A stretch of 64,000 bases of DNA from Burkholderiales bacterium (GCA_036262035.1 DATAJS010000023.1:124001-188000); one strand, 5' to 3'. Counted from the stretch's first letter, positions 51,739-60,369 are shown. Program-made: numbers and translations. Notes: generated from the letters alone by a model not told the origin.

Positions 51739-54579
51739 TCAGATGCCCAGCTGTTTCCTGAGCTGCCCCAGCTCGGGGGCGTCGGCGGGCCGCCTCGGCG
51801 CCGCCATCGCCGCCCTGAGCTCCTCCCGCGCCTCGTCGAGGCGCGACGCGCTCGCGAGCGCGTAGGCGAGATGGAATCGCACGTCGCCGTTGTCGGGGCT
51901 GCGCAGTCGCGCGTCGCGCAGGTAGCGCAGGCCGGCGTCGAGTCGGCCCTTGCGCGCGAGGATCCAGCCGAGCGTGTCGGCATAGTCGGGATGCCCGGGC
52001 ACGAGATTCAGCGCGCGATCCGCGTACTTCTCGGCATCGGGATCCTTCAGAGCATCCAGCACGTTCGCGAGGTTGTTGAGCACGGCGGGATCGTTGGGAT
52101 CGATCTTGAGCAGGCGCCGGTACACCTCACCGGCCGCCTTGTATGCACCGACCCGCAGATGCATCTCTGCGAGCCCTTTCAGCGCGTAGCCGTCGGCAGG
52201 CCGCTTCGCGGTCCAGCCTTCGAGGAACGCGAGGCCCTTGGCCGCGTCTCCGGCGGCAAGGTGTGCGCGGGCGATTCTCACTGCATTGGGCGCGGAGTCC
52301 TGACGCGCGAGCGCTGCGCGGTAAGCGGTCAGCGCCGCCGCAGGCCGGTTGAGCGACATCGCCAGATCGCCTGCGGCGATCGACGTCTCCTCCGCCGACG
52401 GATATTTTTTCCTGAGCGTCTGCAGCGCCGATTCAGCGCGCGCGGCGCCGCCGCGCTGGCGTTCGATCTCGACGATGAACGCCAGCGCCTCGACCATGTC
52501 CGGCCTGGCCTGGAGCGCGGTCTGCGCCGAGCTGTAGGCGGCATCCGCACTGCCGGCGGCGAGCTGCGCTCGCGCGATCCGCAGCTGCGCGACGGCGTCC
52601 AGCCCCGCCATGCGGCCGGCTTCGAGATAGAGCGCGCGCGCGTTCTGCACGTCCCCGGTCGCCTGATACGCGATTCCCAGCGCGAGCTTTGCGGGCAGAT
52701 AGGCGGGATATCGCGCACTCAGGTCCAGCGCTGCAGCAAGCGCACGATCGAACTGGAGCTGCCGCATGTGCAGCTCGACCAGCGCCAGCCCGGGGCGCGG
52801 ATCGCGGCGCTGCGTATCGTGCGCCTTGCGCAGGTGTCGAATCGCCTCGGCCGGGTTGCCTGCCCGCTCCTCGAGCGTCGCCAACTCGACCAGGACGTCG
52901 GTCGCGTCGGGGTTGCCGGCCTGCAGCGCAGTCAGTCGGCGGCGCCCGTCGTCGAACCTTCCTTCACTGACGTCCAGGCGCGCGAGGTTGAGCGCCGCCG
53001 GCCGGAATGCGGCGTCCGCCCGCAGCACCTGCATGTAAGCCGCGCGGGCGCCGGACATGTCCCCCGAAGCCGTCTTGATGACGCCCATGTAATTGAGCAA
53101 CGCGAGGTTGGTCGGCGCGCGCGCGACCGTCGCCTCGACCAGCTGCAGCGCTTTCCGCGGCTCGTTCTCGCGCATGTAAAGCAGCGCCAAGCGCATGGCG
53201 GCGTCGACGTCCGCCGGATTCGCCGCCAGCACCTTCTGCAGTGTGATGCGTCCGAGCTCGGTGCGACCGAGCTCGAGCAGACTGAACCCGAGCGCCCTGT
53301 TCACATCGGCCGAAGCGCCGCGCGCTGCCGCGGCTTCGAGAAGCTGGGCCGCCTTCTGATACCGCCCCTGCACCAGATGCACCGTGCCGAGCATCGACAG
53401 CACCTGTGCATCGTCGGGCTGGGCCTTGTAAAGCGCCTCCAGCTCGGGCAGCGCGCGTTGATAATCCTTGAGATCCATGCAGATCGATGCGAAGAGCCGC
53501 TTCGCTCCGAGATTGCGCGGGCTGCGGATGAGCACATGGTCGAGGTAGGTCCGAGCCTTCTCGAGCTGGCCAAGCCCGTGGCTCGCCATCGCGCCGAGCA
53601 TCAGCAGCTGCTCGTGCGCCTGCAGCCACGCCGGCGAAAGGCTGTCGATCAGCTTCGCCACTTCCTGAAGGGCGTCCACGACCGCGCGCTCGTCGCCTTT
53701 GCGGCCGGCGAGGATCGCGCGCAGGAACGCCGCCCGGGGCTCTCCCGGCGCGGACTGCCTGAGCACGGTGAGATCGCTCTCGGCCTCGCCGTCGCGCTTC
53801 AGATCGATCAGCAGCGCCGCCCGGGCGATCCTGGCGTCCACGTGGCGCGCTTCCAGCCCCAACGCCCTGTCGTAGGCCGCCAGCGCGCCGCGAAGGTCGC
53901 CCGTCGCGTGCAGCACGGCCGCATGGATGTTCCACGCCTCCGCGTTGCGCGGCGCGATCTCGGTCGCGCTCGCCGCGACGGCTTTCGCGCGGTCGAAGTC
54001 CCGCGCCGCCAGCAGCATGCCGGTCTCGGCGATATGAGGCGCGATCGAGCGCGGATCCGCAGCGCGGGCGTCGGCGAAGCTCTGCGTGGCGAGGCTGCGA
54101 CGCCCGATCTCGGCGTAAGCGCTGCCGCGCAGGGCCAGCACCTCGGCTTTGGCGGCGGGCGCGAGGCCGTCGGCGCGCACCCGGTCCACGACCAGGTCGG
54201 GCCGGCCGAGCCCGAGGTATGTCTGTGCCAGCGGAAGCGCGATCGCGCTGCGATCGAGGCCTTTTTTCAGCGCGGCCTCGAACGCCGCTTCGGCGCCGCG
54301 GATGTCGCCGCTCTTGAGGAGCGTCTGCCCGAGGAGCACGTGGGCGTCCAGCATCCGGTTGTCCTGCTCGATGGCGTTGCGCAACTGGATCGCTGCACCC
54401 CGCGAATCGTTGCGCTGCAACTTCCGCAGGGCGTCGTCGTAGAACTCGGCGGCGCGCTGCGGCGTTGCGTGAGCGCAAGCCCCGCCCAGGATCAGCGCCG
54501 CGGCCACCACCGCGTGCGATCGCCGCAACCGGGCCGGCAGCGTCCCCCGGCGATGGCTTGGTGCATTAAAGGTCGTCAT
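51739..54579 (-). CDS. Second PrsT-like TPR-repeat protein
   Basis: 946 aa from ATG at 54579; earlier in-frame starts (54588, 54603) overlap a candidate box. Signal peptide about 10-38 (VVAAALILGGACAHA); the cysteine in GGAC has a poor lipobox context (no Leu at -3), so lipidation is doubtful. The rest is TPR repeats, starting AAEFYDDALRKLQRNDSRGAAIQLRNAIEQ, which parallels PrsT's opening (IQLRNALQ). It is a likely paralogue of PrsT but lies between PEP-CTERM substrate gene 2 and the small-ORF region rather than by prsK-prsR. It may be an envelope scaffold for the sorted proteins. Confidence 0.85.
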   Translation of the reverse strand: MTTFNAPSHRRGTLPARLRRSHAVVAAALILGGACAHATPQRAAEFYDDALRKLQRNDSRGAAIQLRNAIEQDNRMLDAHVLLGQTLLKSGDIRGAEAAFEAALKKGLDRSAIALPLAQTYLGLGRPDLVVDRVRADGLAPAAKAEVLALRGSAYAEIGRRSLATQSFADARAADPRSIAPHIAETGMLLAARDFDRAKAVAASATEIAPRNAEAWNIHAAVLHATGDLRGALAAYDRALGLEARHVDARIARAALLIDLKRDGEAESDLTVLRQSAPGEPRAAFLRAILAGRKGDERAVVDALQEVAKLIDSLSPAWLQAHEQLLMLGAMASHGLGQLEKARTYLDHVLIRSPRNLGAKRLFASICMDLKDYQRALPELEALYKAQPDDAQVLSMLGTVHLVQGRYQKAAQLLEAAAARGASADVNRALGFSLLELGRTELGRITLQKVLAANPADVDAAMRLALLYMRENEPRKALQLVEATVARAPTNLALLNYMGVIKTASGDMSGARAAYMQVLRADAAFRPAALNLARLDVSEGRFDDGRRRLTALQAGNPDATDVLVELATLEERAGNPAEAIRHLRKAHDTQRRDPRPGLALVELHMRQLQFDRALAAALDLSARYPAYLPAKLALGIAYQATGDVQNARALYLEAGRMAGLDAVAQLRIARAQLAAGSADAAYSSAQTALQARPDMVEALAFIVEIERQRGGAARAESALQTLRKKYPSAEETSIAAGDLAMSLNRPAAALTAYRAALARQDSAPNAVRIARAHLAAGDAAKGLAFLEGWTAKRPADGYALKGLAEMHLRVGAYKAAGEVYRRLLKIDPNDPAVLNNLANVLDALKDPDAEKYADRALNLVPGHPDYADTLGWILARKGRLDAGLRYLRDARLRSPDNGDVRFHLAYALASASRLDEAREELRAAMAAPRRPADAPELGQLRKQLGI

Positions 54580-54595
54580 TTGTAACATTGTGCGC
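54580..54595. promoter_or_regulatory. Candidate PrsR box at the start of the second TPR gene
   Basis: Plus strand TTGTAACATTGTGCGC segment. On the minus strand the core GCACAATGTTACA fits the 13-mer with one difference (T for S). It directly abuts the chosen ATG at 54579, so it either marks autoregulation or serves the divergent small gene at 54782. Confidence 0.45.
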
Positions 54596-54710
54596 GAATG
54601 CACGTCGCGTATCCGTGATTAAGTGCCAGCGTGCATTACGCTTTTCAGAGAATTCCCGGCAGCGCCCGCCTCACGGGTGCTATATCATCGCAGGACCATA
54701 TCCGAGGCAG

Positions 54711-54728
54711 CTTGTTACATTGCAACCC
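54711..54728. promoter_or_regulatory. Shortened box between the second TPR gene and small ORF
   Basis: CTTGTTACATTGCAACCC. On the minus strand GGTTGCAATGTAACAAG is like the 55704 box but two bases shorter between GCA and ACA. It lies 54 bp upstream of the GTG at 54782. Confidence 0.4.
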
Positions 54729-54781
54729 ATTCGCTATCGCCTGCCGCCTGCCGGGCGGCATGTCCTGGAGGCCGCCGCCGC

Positions 54782-55036
54782 GTGACCCCGCGCGCCCTCA
54801 GGGTCGTCCTCGCCATCAACCACTGGCTGCGCCTGCCGCTGCCGTGCAAGTTGGGGCTGCACGGCGGCCCGCGGTGCAAGGCGCATCACTGGCGCGTCGA
54901 GAACCTCCCGGCGCAATCCGCCGAGATCGCTACGTCCGAAGCGCAACCGTCCGGCGCCCCGCGTTCGTCGGCGCCTGGACCCGACGCCGGCGACCTGGAG
55001 CCGCATTCCGCACCGATCCGAACGAAAGACGCGTGA
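54782..55036 (+). CDS. Small Cys/His-containing protein of unknown function
   Basis: 84 aa from GTG at 54782, ten bases after GGAGG. Codon third positions are almost all G or C, as in real genes here. Sequence: VTPRALRVVLAINHWLRLPL, then CKLGLHGGPRCKAHHW, then a Pro/Ala/Ser-rich tail. The CKLGLH..C pattern recalls short zinc-ribbon-like proteins (C-K-x-G-x-H...C), but only two Cys are present, so metal binding is uncertain. Not recognised as a known family. It lies downstream of a candidate box and upstream of an orphan orfA. A second, arginine-rich frame across the same DNA is a shadow. Confidence 0.5.
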   Translation: MTPRALRVVLAINHWLRLPLPCKLGLHGGPRCKAHHWRVENLPAQSAEIATSEAQPSGAPRSSAPGPDAGDLEPHSAPIRTKDA

Positions 55037-55182
55037 CCGTGGTCGAACGACATGGACACGCGCCACATTCTTGCACCCGCAACACCTACCAGCAGGCAAC
55101 GGGAGGCGACCGCCGAAGATCCGCGCAGGTAGCAGCAGGCAACGCAAGCCGCCGACATAATCCTTTGAAAGGAGCGCCATCG

Positions 55183-55479
55183 ATGAAGCGCAAACCATAC
55201 AGAAGCTATTCGCGCGATTTCAAAGTGGAGGCTGTGCGGCTCGCCGAAGAAGGTCAGAAGCCGGTTGCAGCAGTCGCGCGCGAGCTCGGCGTGCACCGCA
55301 ACCAGATCGCACGCTGGAAGACGCAGCTCGAACGACAACAGCCGGCCGCGTCCGGCGACGGCCAGGTGCAGGCGCTGCAGGAAGAGCTCGAACGGCTGCG
55401 TCGCGAAAACGCGAGCCTTACGGAGGAGAACGCCGTACTCCGCAAAGCCGCCATGTATTTCGCCCGCGAGTCGAAGTAA
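55183..55479 (+). CDS. Orphan IS3-family transposase OrfA (HTH protein)
   Basis: 98 aa from ATG at 55183 behind AAAGGAG. N-terminal HTH: YSRDFKVEAVRLAEEG, VAAVARELGVHRNQIARWK (about 20-40). The C-terminal leucine-zipper region ELERLRRENASLTEENAVLR (about 66-86) ends with KAAMYFARESK, the usual end of IS3/IS911 OrfA. No OrfB (DDE integrase) follows in the 276 bp before the next gene, and no terminal inverted repeats were identified. It is either an insertion-sequence remnant or a domesticated DNA-binding protein. Its full-length, intact state argues for retention. Confidence 0.75.
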   Translation: MKRKPYRSYSRDFKVEAVRLAEEGQKPVAAVARELGVHRNQIARWKTQLERQQPAASGDGQVQALQEELERLRRENASLTEENAVLRKAAMYFARESK

Positions 55480-55497
55480 GCGCGCGGACGCGCCCTC

Positions 55498-55611
55498 TCA
55501 CAAGACGGCGCGCAGCACGTCCAGCAGCAGGATCGCCACGATCGCAGCGACGGTGACGTCGCTCAGCATCACCTGCGCGTCCGACAGATAACGAACATTC
55601 CGGTCTTCCAC
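55498..55611 (-). CDS. Possible 37-aa single-helix membrane peptide
   Basis: From GTG at 55611 with GGGGGA close upstream. Product VEDRNVRYLSDAQVMLSD then TVAAIVAILLLDVLRAVL: a charged head and one strong hydrophobic helix. Codon third positions are GC-rich. No family known. Boxes at 55665-55723 lie directly upstream, so it may be controlled with the PEP-CTERM genes. Very short; low confidence. Confidence 0.3.
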   Translation of the reverse strand: MEDRNVRYLSDAQVMLSDVTVAAIVAILLLDVLRAVL

Positions 55612-55664
55612 GATTCCCCCGTGCGTCTTGAGGCGCTTGGTTGTTCGGGTTGAAATGCCACTGC

Positions 55665-55734
55665 TGACACTTTGTGCAAGGTGCAATTTAGGCCATACGG
55701 CCTGGTTGCACAATGTCACAACCGTTGATCAACG
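55665..55734. promoter_or_regulatory. Cluster of two PrsR-type boxes and palindromes
   Basis: First box: TGACACTTTGTGC (55665-55677), minus-strand core GCACAAAGTGTCA. Second box: GGTTGCACAATGTCACAACC (55704-55723), plus-strand core GCACAATGTCACA. Between them GTGCAA (55681-55686) and TTGCAC (55706-55711) frame an AGGCC-ATAC-GGCCT hairpin (55690-55703). A perfect palindrome CGTTGATCAACG follows at 55723-55734. The only gene-like ORF it could drive is the small leftward one at 55611, since the helicase converges from the other side. Confidence 0.6.
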
Positions 55735-55755
55735 TTCAGAATTACTAAAGGGGCG

Positions 55756-57696
55756 TCAGGCGACGATCGGCAGCTCCATTCTGAGAAATGCCACCGCCTC
55801 CTGCTCCGACCGCGTGCGCCGCATCGGCGGCAGGCTCGCGAGGATGCGCCTGCCGTAGCTTTTCCCGTACAGCCGCGGGTCGCAGATCATCAGCACGCCG
55901 CGGTCGTTCTCGTCGCGGATGAGGCGCCCCGCGCCCTGCTTCAGCGTGATCACCGCCTGCGGAAGCTGGTGCTCGAGGAAAGCGTTGCGGCCGTCCCGGT
56001 TGAGCTTGTCGATGCGCGCGGCGAGCACCGGATCGTCCGGGGCGGAGAACGGCAGCTTGTCGATGACGACGAGCGACAGCGCCTCGCCCTTGACGTCCAC
56101 GCCTTCCCAGAACGACTGGCTGCCGATGAGCACCGCGTTGCCGAGGCGGCGGAAGCGGTCCAGGAGCTCGCTGCGCGAGCCTTCGCCCTGCGTGAGCACC
56201 GGGAAGTCGAGCATGCGCCGCTGCATCGCTTCGTGCAGGAGGTCGCGCGCTTCGCGCATCGCCCGCAACGACGTGAAGAGCAGGAAGGTGCGCCCCCCGC
56301 TCGCCTCGATGAGCGGCAGCGCGGCTTGCACCACGGCCCGCGTGTACTCCGGCGTGTTCGGCTCGGGCATCTTCGCGGGGACGTAGAGCAGGGCCTGCAG
56401 GTCGTACATGAACGGGCTGTCCCAGCTTTGCGTCTTCGCTTCGGACAGGCCCAGCGCGCCGCAGTAGTGCTGGAAATCGCGCGCCACCGACAGCGTCGCC
56501 GAGGTGAAGATCCACGCGCGCGCCTGCGCCTGCACCTGCTTGGCGAACACGTCCGCGACCGACAGCGGCGTCGAATTCAGATGCAGCGACTGGTTGAAGA
56601 GCTCGACCCACTTCACGCGCTCGCCGTCGACGCCGCTCCTCCAGCGCTCGAGCTTTTCCGCGATCTCCAGCGCGCGCTCGCGACAGCGCTGCAGCCCTTC
56701 GCTGCGCTCGCCATGCTCGGTGAGCTCCTCGCCCAGCTCGTCCAGGCGCGCGAGCACCGCGCCGAGCGCGGGCGCGAAGTCGCGGTTGCGCTCGACGGTG
56801 CGCAGCGGCATGCGGCCGGCCTCTTCCCTGAAAACGAGCCTGAGATCGCGCGCGGCCTTCTCCACGGCGCGCGCCGCGTCGGGCAGCGTCGTCGAATCCC
56901 GGGCGCCCGCGGCGGCCTCGATCAGGGTGTCGCGCACGAGCGTCACGATCTGCGTGGTGGACGCGCTCTCGCCGAAGAAGAGCGTCGCGGTCTCGGGGAT
57001 CTGGTGCGCTTCGTCGAAGATGACCGTGTTGAACGCGGGCAGCAGCTCGCCGATGCCTTCGTCGCGCAGCGCCAGGTCGGAGAAGAACAGATGGTGGTTC
57101 ACCACGACGACGTCGGCTTCGAGCGCAGCCTTGCGCGCCTGCATCACGAAGCATTTGTCGAAGTGATGACAGTCGGTGCCGAGGCAGTTCTCGCGCGTGG
57201 AGGTGGCCTGCGACCACACCGGCGAGGTCTCGGCGACGTCGACGCAGTCCGCCCGGTCGCCGGTGGTCGTGTTCTGCGCGAAGCGCGCGATGGCCGCGAG
57301 ATCGCGGGTGTCGTCGCGGCTTCCGAACCGGCCGTCGGTCATCGCGCGCTGCAGGTGGTGGTGGCAGACATAGTTCGCGCGGCCCTTGAGCAGCGCGACG
57401 GTGACCGGGAGCCTGAGCGCGCTCCTCACCGTCGGGATGTCGCGGTCGAAGAGCTGATCCTGCAGCGTCTTGGTGCCGGTGGAGATGATCACCTTGCCGC
57501 CCGAGCGCAGCGCCGGGACGAGATACGCGAACGTCTTGCCGGTGCCGGTGCCCGCCTCGGCGACGAGCACCGAGCGGTCCTCGATCGCGGCGGCGACCGC
57601 CCGCGCCATCTCCATCTGGCACGGCCGCGAACGAAAACCGGGGACGACCCGCGCGAGCGTGCCTTCTTCTTCGAATATCGGATCGAGGTCGAGCAT
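55756..57696 (-). CDS. ATP-dependent DNA helicase, DinG/YoaA family (XPD-like)
   Basis: 646 aa superfamily 2 helicase. Walker A AEAGTGTGKTFAYL (about 46-59), DEAH box VIFDEAHQIPE (about 228-238) and motifs ATLSVA, GSQSFWEGVDVKGEAL and QGAGRLIRDEND are intact. Four cysteines at 111, 171, 176 and 182 (YVCHHH; ENCLGTDCHHFDKC) are placed as in the Fe-S cluster of XPD/DinG proteins. Unwinds DNA in repair or replication restart. It lies convergent to the XrtA region and marks the return to housekeeping genes. Confidence 0.92.
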   Translation of the reverse strand: MLDLDPIFEEEGTLARVVPGFRSRPCQMEMARAVAAAIEDRSVLVAEAGTGTGKTFAYLVPALRSGGKVIISTGTKTLQDQLFDRDIPTVRSALRLPVTVALLKGRANYVCHHHLQRAMTDGRFGSRDDTRDLAAIARFAQNTTTGDRADCVDVAETSPVWSQATSTRENCLGTDCHHFDKCFVMQARKAALEADVVVVNHHLFFSDLALRDEGIGELLPAFNTVIFDEAHQIPETATLFFGESASTTQIVTLVRDTLIEAAAGARDSTTLPDAARAVEKAARDLRLVFREEAGRMPLRTVERNRDFAPALGAVLARLDELGEELTEHGERSEGLQRCRERALEIAEKLERWRSGVDGERVKWVELFNQSLHLNSTPLSVADVFAKQVQAQARAWIFTSATLSVARDFQHYCGALGLSEAKTQSWDSPFMYDLQALLYVPAKMPEPNTPEYTRAVVQAALPLIEASGGRTFLLFTSLRAMREARDLLHEAMQRRMLDFPVLTQGEGSRSELLDRFRRLGNAVLIGSQSFWEGVDVKGEALSLVVIDKLPFSAPDDPVLAARIDKLNRDGRNAFLEHQLPQAVITLKQGAGRLIRDENDRGVLMICDPRLYGKSYGRRILASLPPMRRTRSEQEAVAFLRMELPIVA

Positions 57697-57872
57697 CCCC
57701 TCGATTTTAGCCGCAGGGCTGGATTTTCCTACAGTATCGTGTATAGTCGCGACCTTCCGTACGCCACACCAATCAGCGTACCGGCCCGTACCACCTCCAG
57801 AAAAACCCCTTTAATTCGTCTGCCTTGATTGGTGTCTCTCGACTCGAGCGACAGGCCGTCGCTGGAGTCTCA

Positions 57873-59390
57873 ATGACCACCGAAAGTCAATTCGCCGGGC
57901 TCGCCCTGGCGCAACCGCTGCTGCGCGCGATCGCCGACGCGGGTTACACCGTTCCCACCCCGATCCAGGAGAAGGCGATTCCGCTGGTGCTCGCCGGCAG
58001 CGATCTGCTCGCCGCGGCGCAGACCGGCACCGGCAAGACCGCGGGCTTCACCCTGCCGATCCTCCACCGCCTGTACGAAACGCAGCCCGAAGCCGTCGGC
58101 GGAACCAAAGCCGGTCGGCCGCGCTGCCTCATCCTCACACCCACGCGGGAGCTCGCGGCGCAGGTCGAGGAATCGGTCCGCACCTACGGCAAGCACCTGC
58201 CGCTCAAGTCGATGATGATGTTCGGCGGCGTCGGCATGCAGCCGCAGGTCGACCGCCTGAAGAAGCGCATCGACATCCTCGTCGCCACGCCCGGGCGCCT
58301 GCTCGACCACGTCGGCCAGAAGACGCTCGACCTCTCGGGCGTCGAGATCCTCGTGCTCGACGAAGCCGACCGCATGCTCGACATGGGTTTCATCCACGAC
58401 ATCAAGCGCGTGCTGAAGCTGCTGCCGCAGAAACGCCAGAGCCTGCTGTTCTCGGCCACGTTCTCGGACGACATCCGCTCGCTCGCCGCCACGTTCCTGA
58501 AGCAGCCGCAGAGCGTCGAAGTCGCGCCGCGCAACACCGCGTCCGAGCTCGTGAAGCAGACCGTGCATCTCGTCGTGAAAGACCAGAAGCGCGACGTGCT
58601 CTCGCACCTGATCCGCACCCACGCGTGGGAGCAGGTGCTCGTCTTCACCCGCACCAAGCACGGGGCGAACCGCCTCGCCGAGAAGCTCGAAAGAGACGGC
58701 ATCAACGCCGTCGCGATCCACGGCAACAAGAGCCAGAACGCACGCACGCGCGCCCTCGCCGATTTCAAGGCCGGCGAAGTGACGGTGCTCGTCGCGACCG
58801 ACATCGCGGCGCGCGGCCTCGACATCGAGGAGCTTCCGCACGTGGTGAACTTCGAGCTGCCGAACGTCGCCGAGGATTACGTCCACCGCATCGGCCGCAC
58901 CGGCCGCGCGGGCGCGACCGGCGAAGCGGTGTCGCTGGTCGACGGCGAGGAAGTACAGCTCCTCAAACAGATCGAGAAGCTGCTCAAGCGCTCGATCGAG
59001 CGCGTGCCGCTCGAAGGCTTCGTGCCGCGTCCCGCCGCCGAGCGTGCGCACGACGACCGTCCGCGCGAGCCGCGCCAGCAGCAGCAGCGTCCGCGCCGCG
59101 ACGCGCAGCCGCGCCAGCGTGACGACAATCGCGGGAATCGCCCGCATCGCGACGACAACCGCGGCAACCGGCGCGAAGACGATAACCGCGGCAACCGCGT
59201 CCATCATCCGCGCCGCGACGCCGACGGCAATCGCACGCATCACCAGCCGCGCCAGGGTAACGATCAGCGGCGCGAAGCGCCGAAGGCCCCGCAGGAGCCT
59301 CGGCAGCCGATGTCCGAGGCGGCGCGCCATCAGTCGATGCCGCAGCCGGCGCTGTTCCGGCCGACGGCGCCGCACCGGCGTCGGGGCTAG
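57873..59390 (+). CDS. rhlE: DEAD-box ATP-dependent RNA helicase (RhlE type)
   Basis: 505 aa from ATG at 57873 with GGAG upstream; the in-frame extension to 57825 is rejected. Q motif [12 protein letters not shown], motif I AQTGTGKT, Ia [55 protein letters not shown]. The C-terminal ~110 residues are a basic, disordered tail with repeats of DDNRGNR, as in RhlE/CspA-type cold-shock RNA helicases. It acts in RNA remodelling or ribosome assembly. Confidence 0.92.
   Translation: MTTESQFAGLALAQPLLRAIADAGYTVPTPIQEKAIPLVLAGSDLLAAAQTGTGKTAGFTLPILHRLYETQPEAVGGTKAGRPRCLILTPTRELAAQVEESVRTYGKHLPLKSMMMFGGVGMQPQVDRLKKRIDILVATPGRLLDHVGQKTLDLSGVEILVLDEADRMLDMGFIHDIKRVLKLLPQKRQSLLFSATFSDDIRSLAATFLKQPQSVEVAPRNTASELVKQTVHLVVKDQKRDVLSHLIRTHAWEQVLVFTRTKHGANRLAEKLERDGINAVAIHGNKSQNARTRALADFKAGEVTVLVATDIAARGLDIEELPHVVNFELPNVAEDYVHRIGRTGRAGATGEAVSLVDGEEVQLLKQIEKLLKRSIERVPLEGFVPRPAAERAHDDRPREPRQQQQRPRRDAQPRQRDDNRGNRPHRDDNRGNRREDDNRGNRVHHPRRDADGNRTHHQPRQGNDQRREAPKAPQEPRQPMSEAARHQSMPQPALFRPTAPHRRRG
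59121..59198 (+). repeat. Three DDNRGNR repeats in the helicase tail
   Basis: In-frame copies of GACGACAAYCGCGGNAAYCGN-like 21-base units at 59121, 59151 and 59178 code for DDNRGNR in the RNA-binding tail. Confidence 0.8.
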
Positions 59391-59404
59391 GTTTCGGACG
59401 CTCC

Positions 59405-59484
59405 GGGATTGCTTCGTCGCTTCGCGCCTCGCAATGACGAAGTAGACTGTCATCGCGAGGCGCCGAAGGCGCCGTGGCGATCCC
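59405..59484. repeat. Interspersed imperfect inverted repeat
   Basis: GGGATTGCTTCGTCGCTTCG at 59405 is mirrored by the arm ending GGCGATCCC at 59484, with CTCGCAATGACG against TGTCATCGCGAG near the centre. This is the type of mobile palindromic repeat scattered between genes in many proteobacterial genomes. It lies in the 110 bp between the helicase and the pseudouridine synthase. Confidence 0.7.
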
Positions 59485-59500
59485 GTGACGCACGCAAACC

Positions 59501-60238
59501 GTGAGCGAAGAAGAAAAAGTCCGCGTCTCCAAGCTGATGGCCGCGCAAGGGCTGTGCTCGCGGCGCGAGGCCGACGGCTACATCGAGCGCGGGCTCGTGT
59601 TCGTCGACGGCGAGCGGGTGACCGAGCTCGGAACGAAGATCTATCCGCACCAGCGCATCACCCTCGCCCGCGCGGCTGCGAGCGAGCAGACCGCGCGCGT
59701 CACGATCCTCCTCAACAAACCGGTGGGCTATGTGTCCGGCCAGCCCGAGCCGGGATACAAGCCGGCGATCACGCTGATCGCGCCGGAAGCGCACTGGAGC
59801 GAGGACGAAGCCAGACGCTTCGAGCGTTCCCATCTCAAAGGCCTCGCCCCCGCCGGCCGTCTCGACATCGATTCGACGGGTCTGCTCGTCCTCACGCAGG
59901 ACGGCCGCATCGCGCGCCAGCTCATCGGACAGGACAGCGGGATCGAGAAGGAATATCTGGTGCGCGTGCAGGGCAAGCTTGGAGCCCGCGGGCTGGAGCT
60001 TCTCAACCACGGCCTGTCGCTCGACGGCTCGCCGCTCAAGCGCGCCAAGGTGGTGTGGCAGAACAAGGATCAGCTGCGCTTCGTGCTGCAGGAAGGCAAG
60101 AAGCGTCAGATCCGCCGCATGTGCGAGCTCGTGGGGCTCTCGGTGACGGGGCTCAAACGCGTGCGCATCGGCAACGTCAAGCTCGGCGACCTGCCGCTCG
60201 GTCAGTGGCGGTACCTGCGTCCCAACGAGCGTTTCTAG
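59501..60238 (+). CDS. rRNA pseudouridine synthase (RsuA/RluB/RluF family)
   Basis: 245 aa from GTG at 59501. N-terminal S4 RNA-binding domain about 8-55 ([20 protein letters not shown]). Catalytic domain with [11 protein letters not shown], the catalytic Asp122 in [18 protein letters not shown], and [16 protein letters not shown] near the end. It converts a uridine of rRNA to pseudouridine. RluF-like spacing is suggested, but which site is modified cannot be fixed here. Confidence 0.9.
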   Translation: MSEEEKVRVSKLMAAQGLCSRREADGYIERGLVFVDGERVTELGTKIYPHQRITLARAAASEQTARVTILLNKPVGYVSGQPEPGYKPAITLIAPEAHWSEDEARRFERSHLKGLAPAGRLDIDSTGLLVLTQDGRIARQLIGQDSGIEKEYLVRVQGKLGARGLELLNHGLSLDGSPLKRAKVVWQNKDQLRFVLQEGKKRQIRRMCELVGLSVTGLKRVRIGNVKLGDLPLGQWRYLRPNERF

Positions 60239-60246
60239 GAAGAAGA

Positions 60247-60369
60247 CGTCATTCCCGCGAAGGTGACGCATAGCGTCATCCCCGCGAAGGCGGGGATCCA
60301 TTTTGACTTCAGAACAACGTCAAAATGGATTCCCGATCGCTTCCGCTGTCGCGGCTCGGGAATGACGGT
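60247..60369. repeat. Second interspersed inverted repeat
   Basis: Copies of GTCATYCCCGCGAAG at 60248 and 60275 are followed by the perfect 12-bp inverted pair ATCCATTTTGAC (60296-60307) and GTCAAAATGGAT (60319-60330) and a closing CGGGAATGACG. It has the look of a common mobile palindromic repeat. It touches the 3' end of the isochorismatase gene and could also end transcription from both sides. Confidence 0.75.

Noticed and set aside
54689-54704. GG-N10-GC match on the minus strand as a sigma-54 promoter for the second TPR gene
   Set aside because: Only the dinucleotides and spacing match; the -24 and -12 flanks are poor and the box is too close.
54631-55182. Long N-terminal extension of the orfA frame
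   Set aside because: The extension is Arg/Pro-rich, overlaps the better-supported small ORF at 54782, and a good ribosome site precedes the ATG at 55183.
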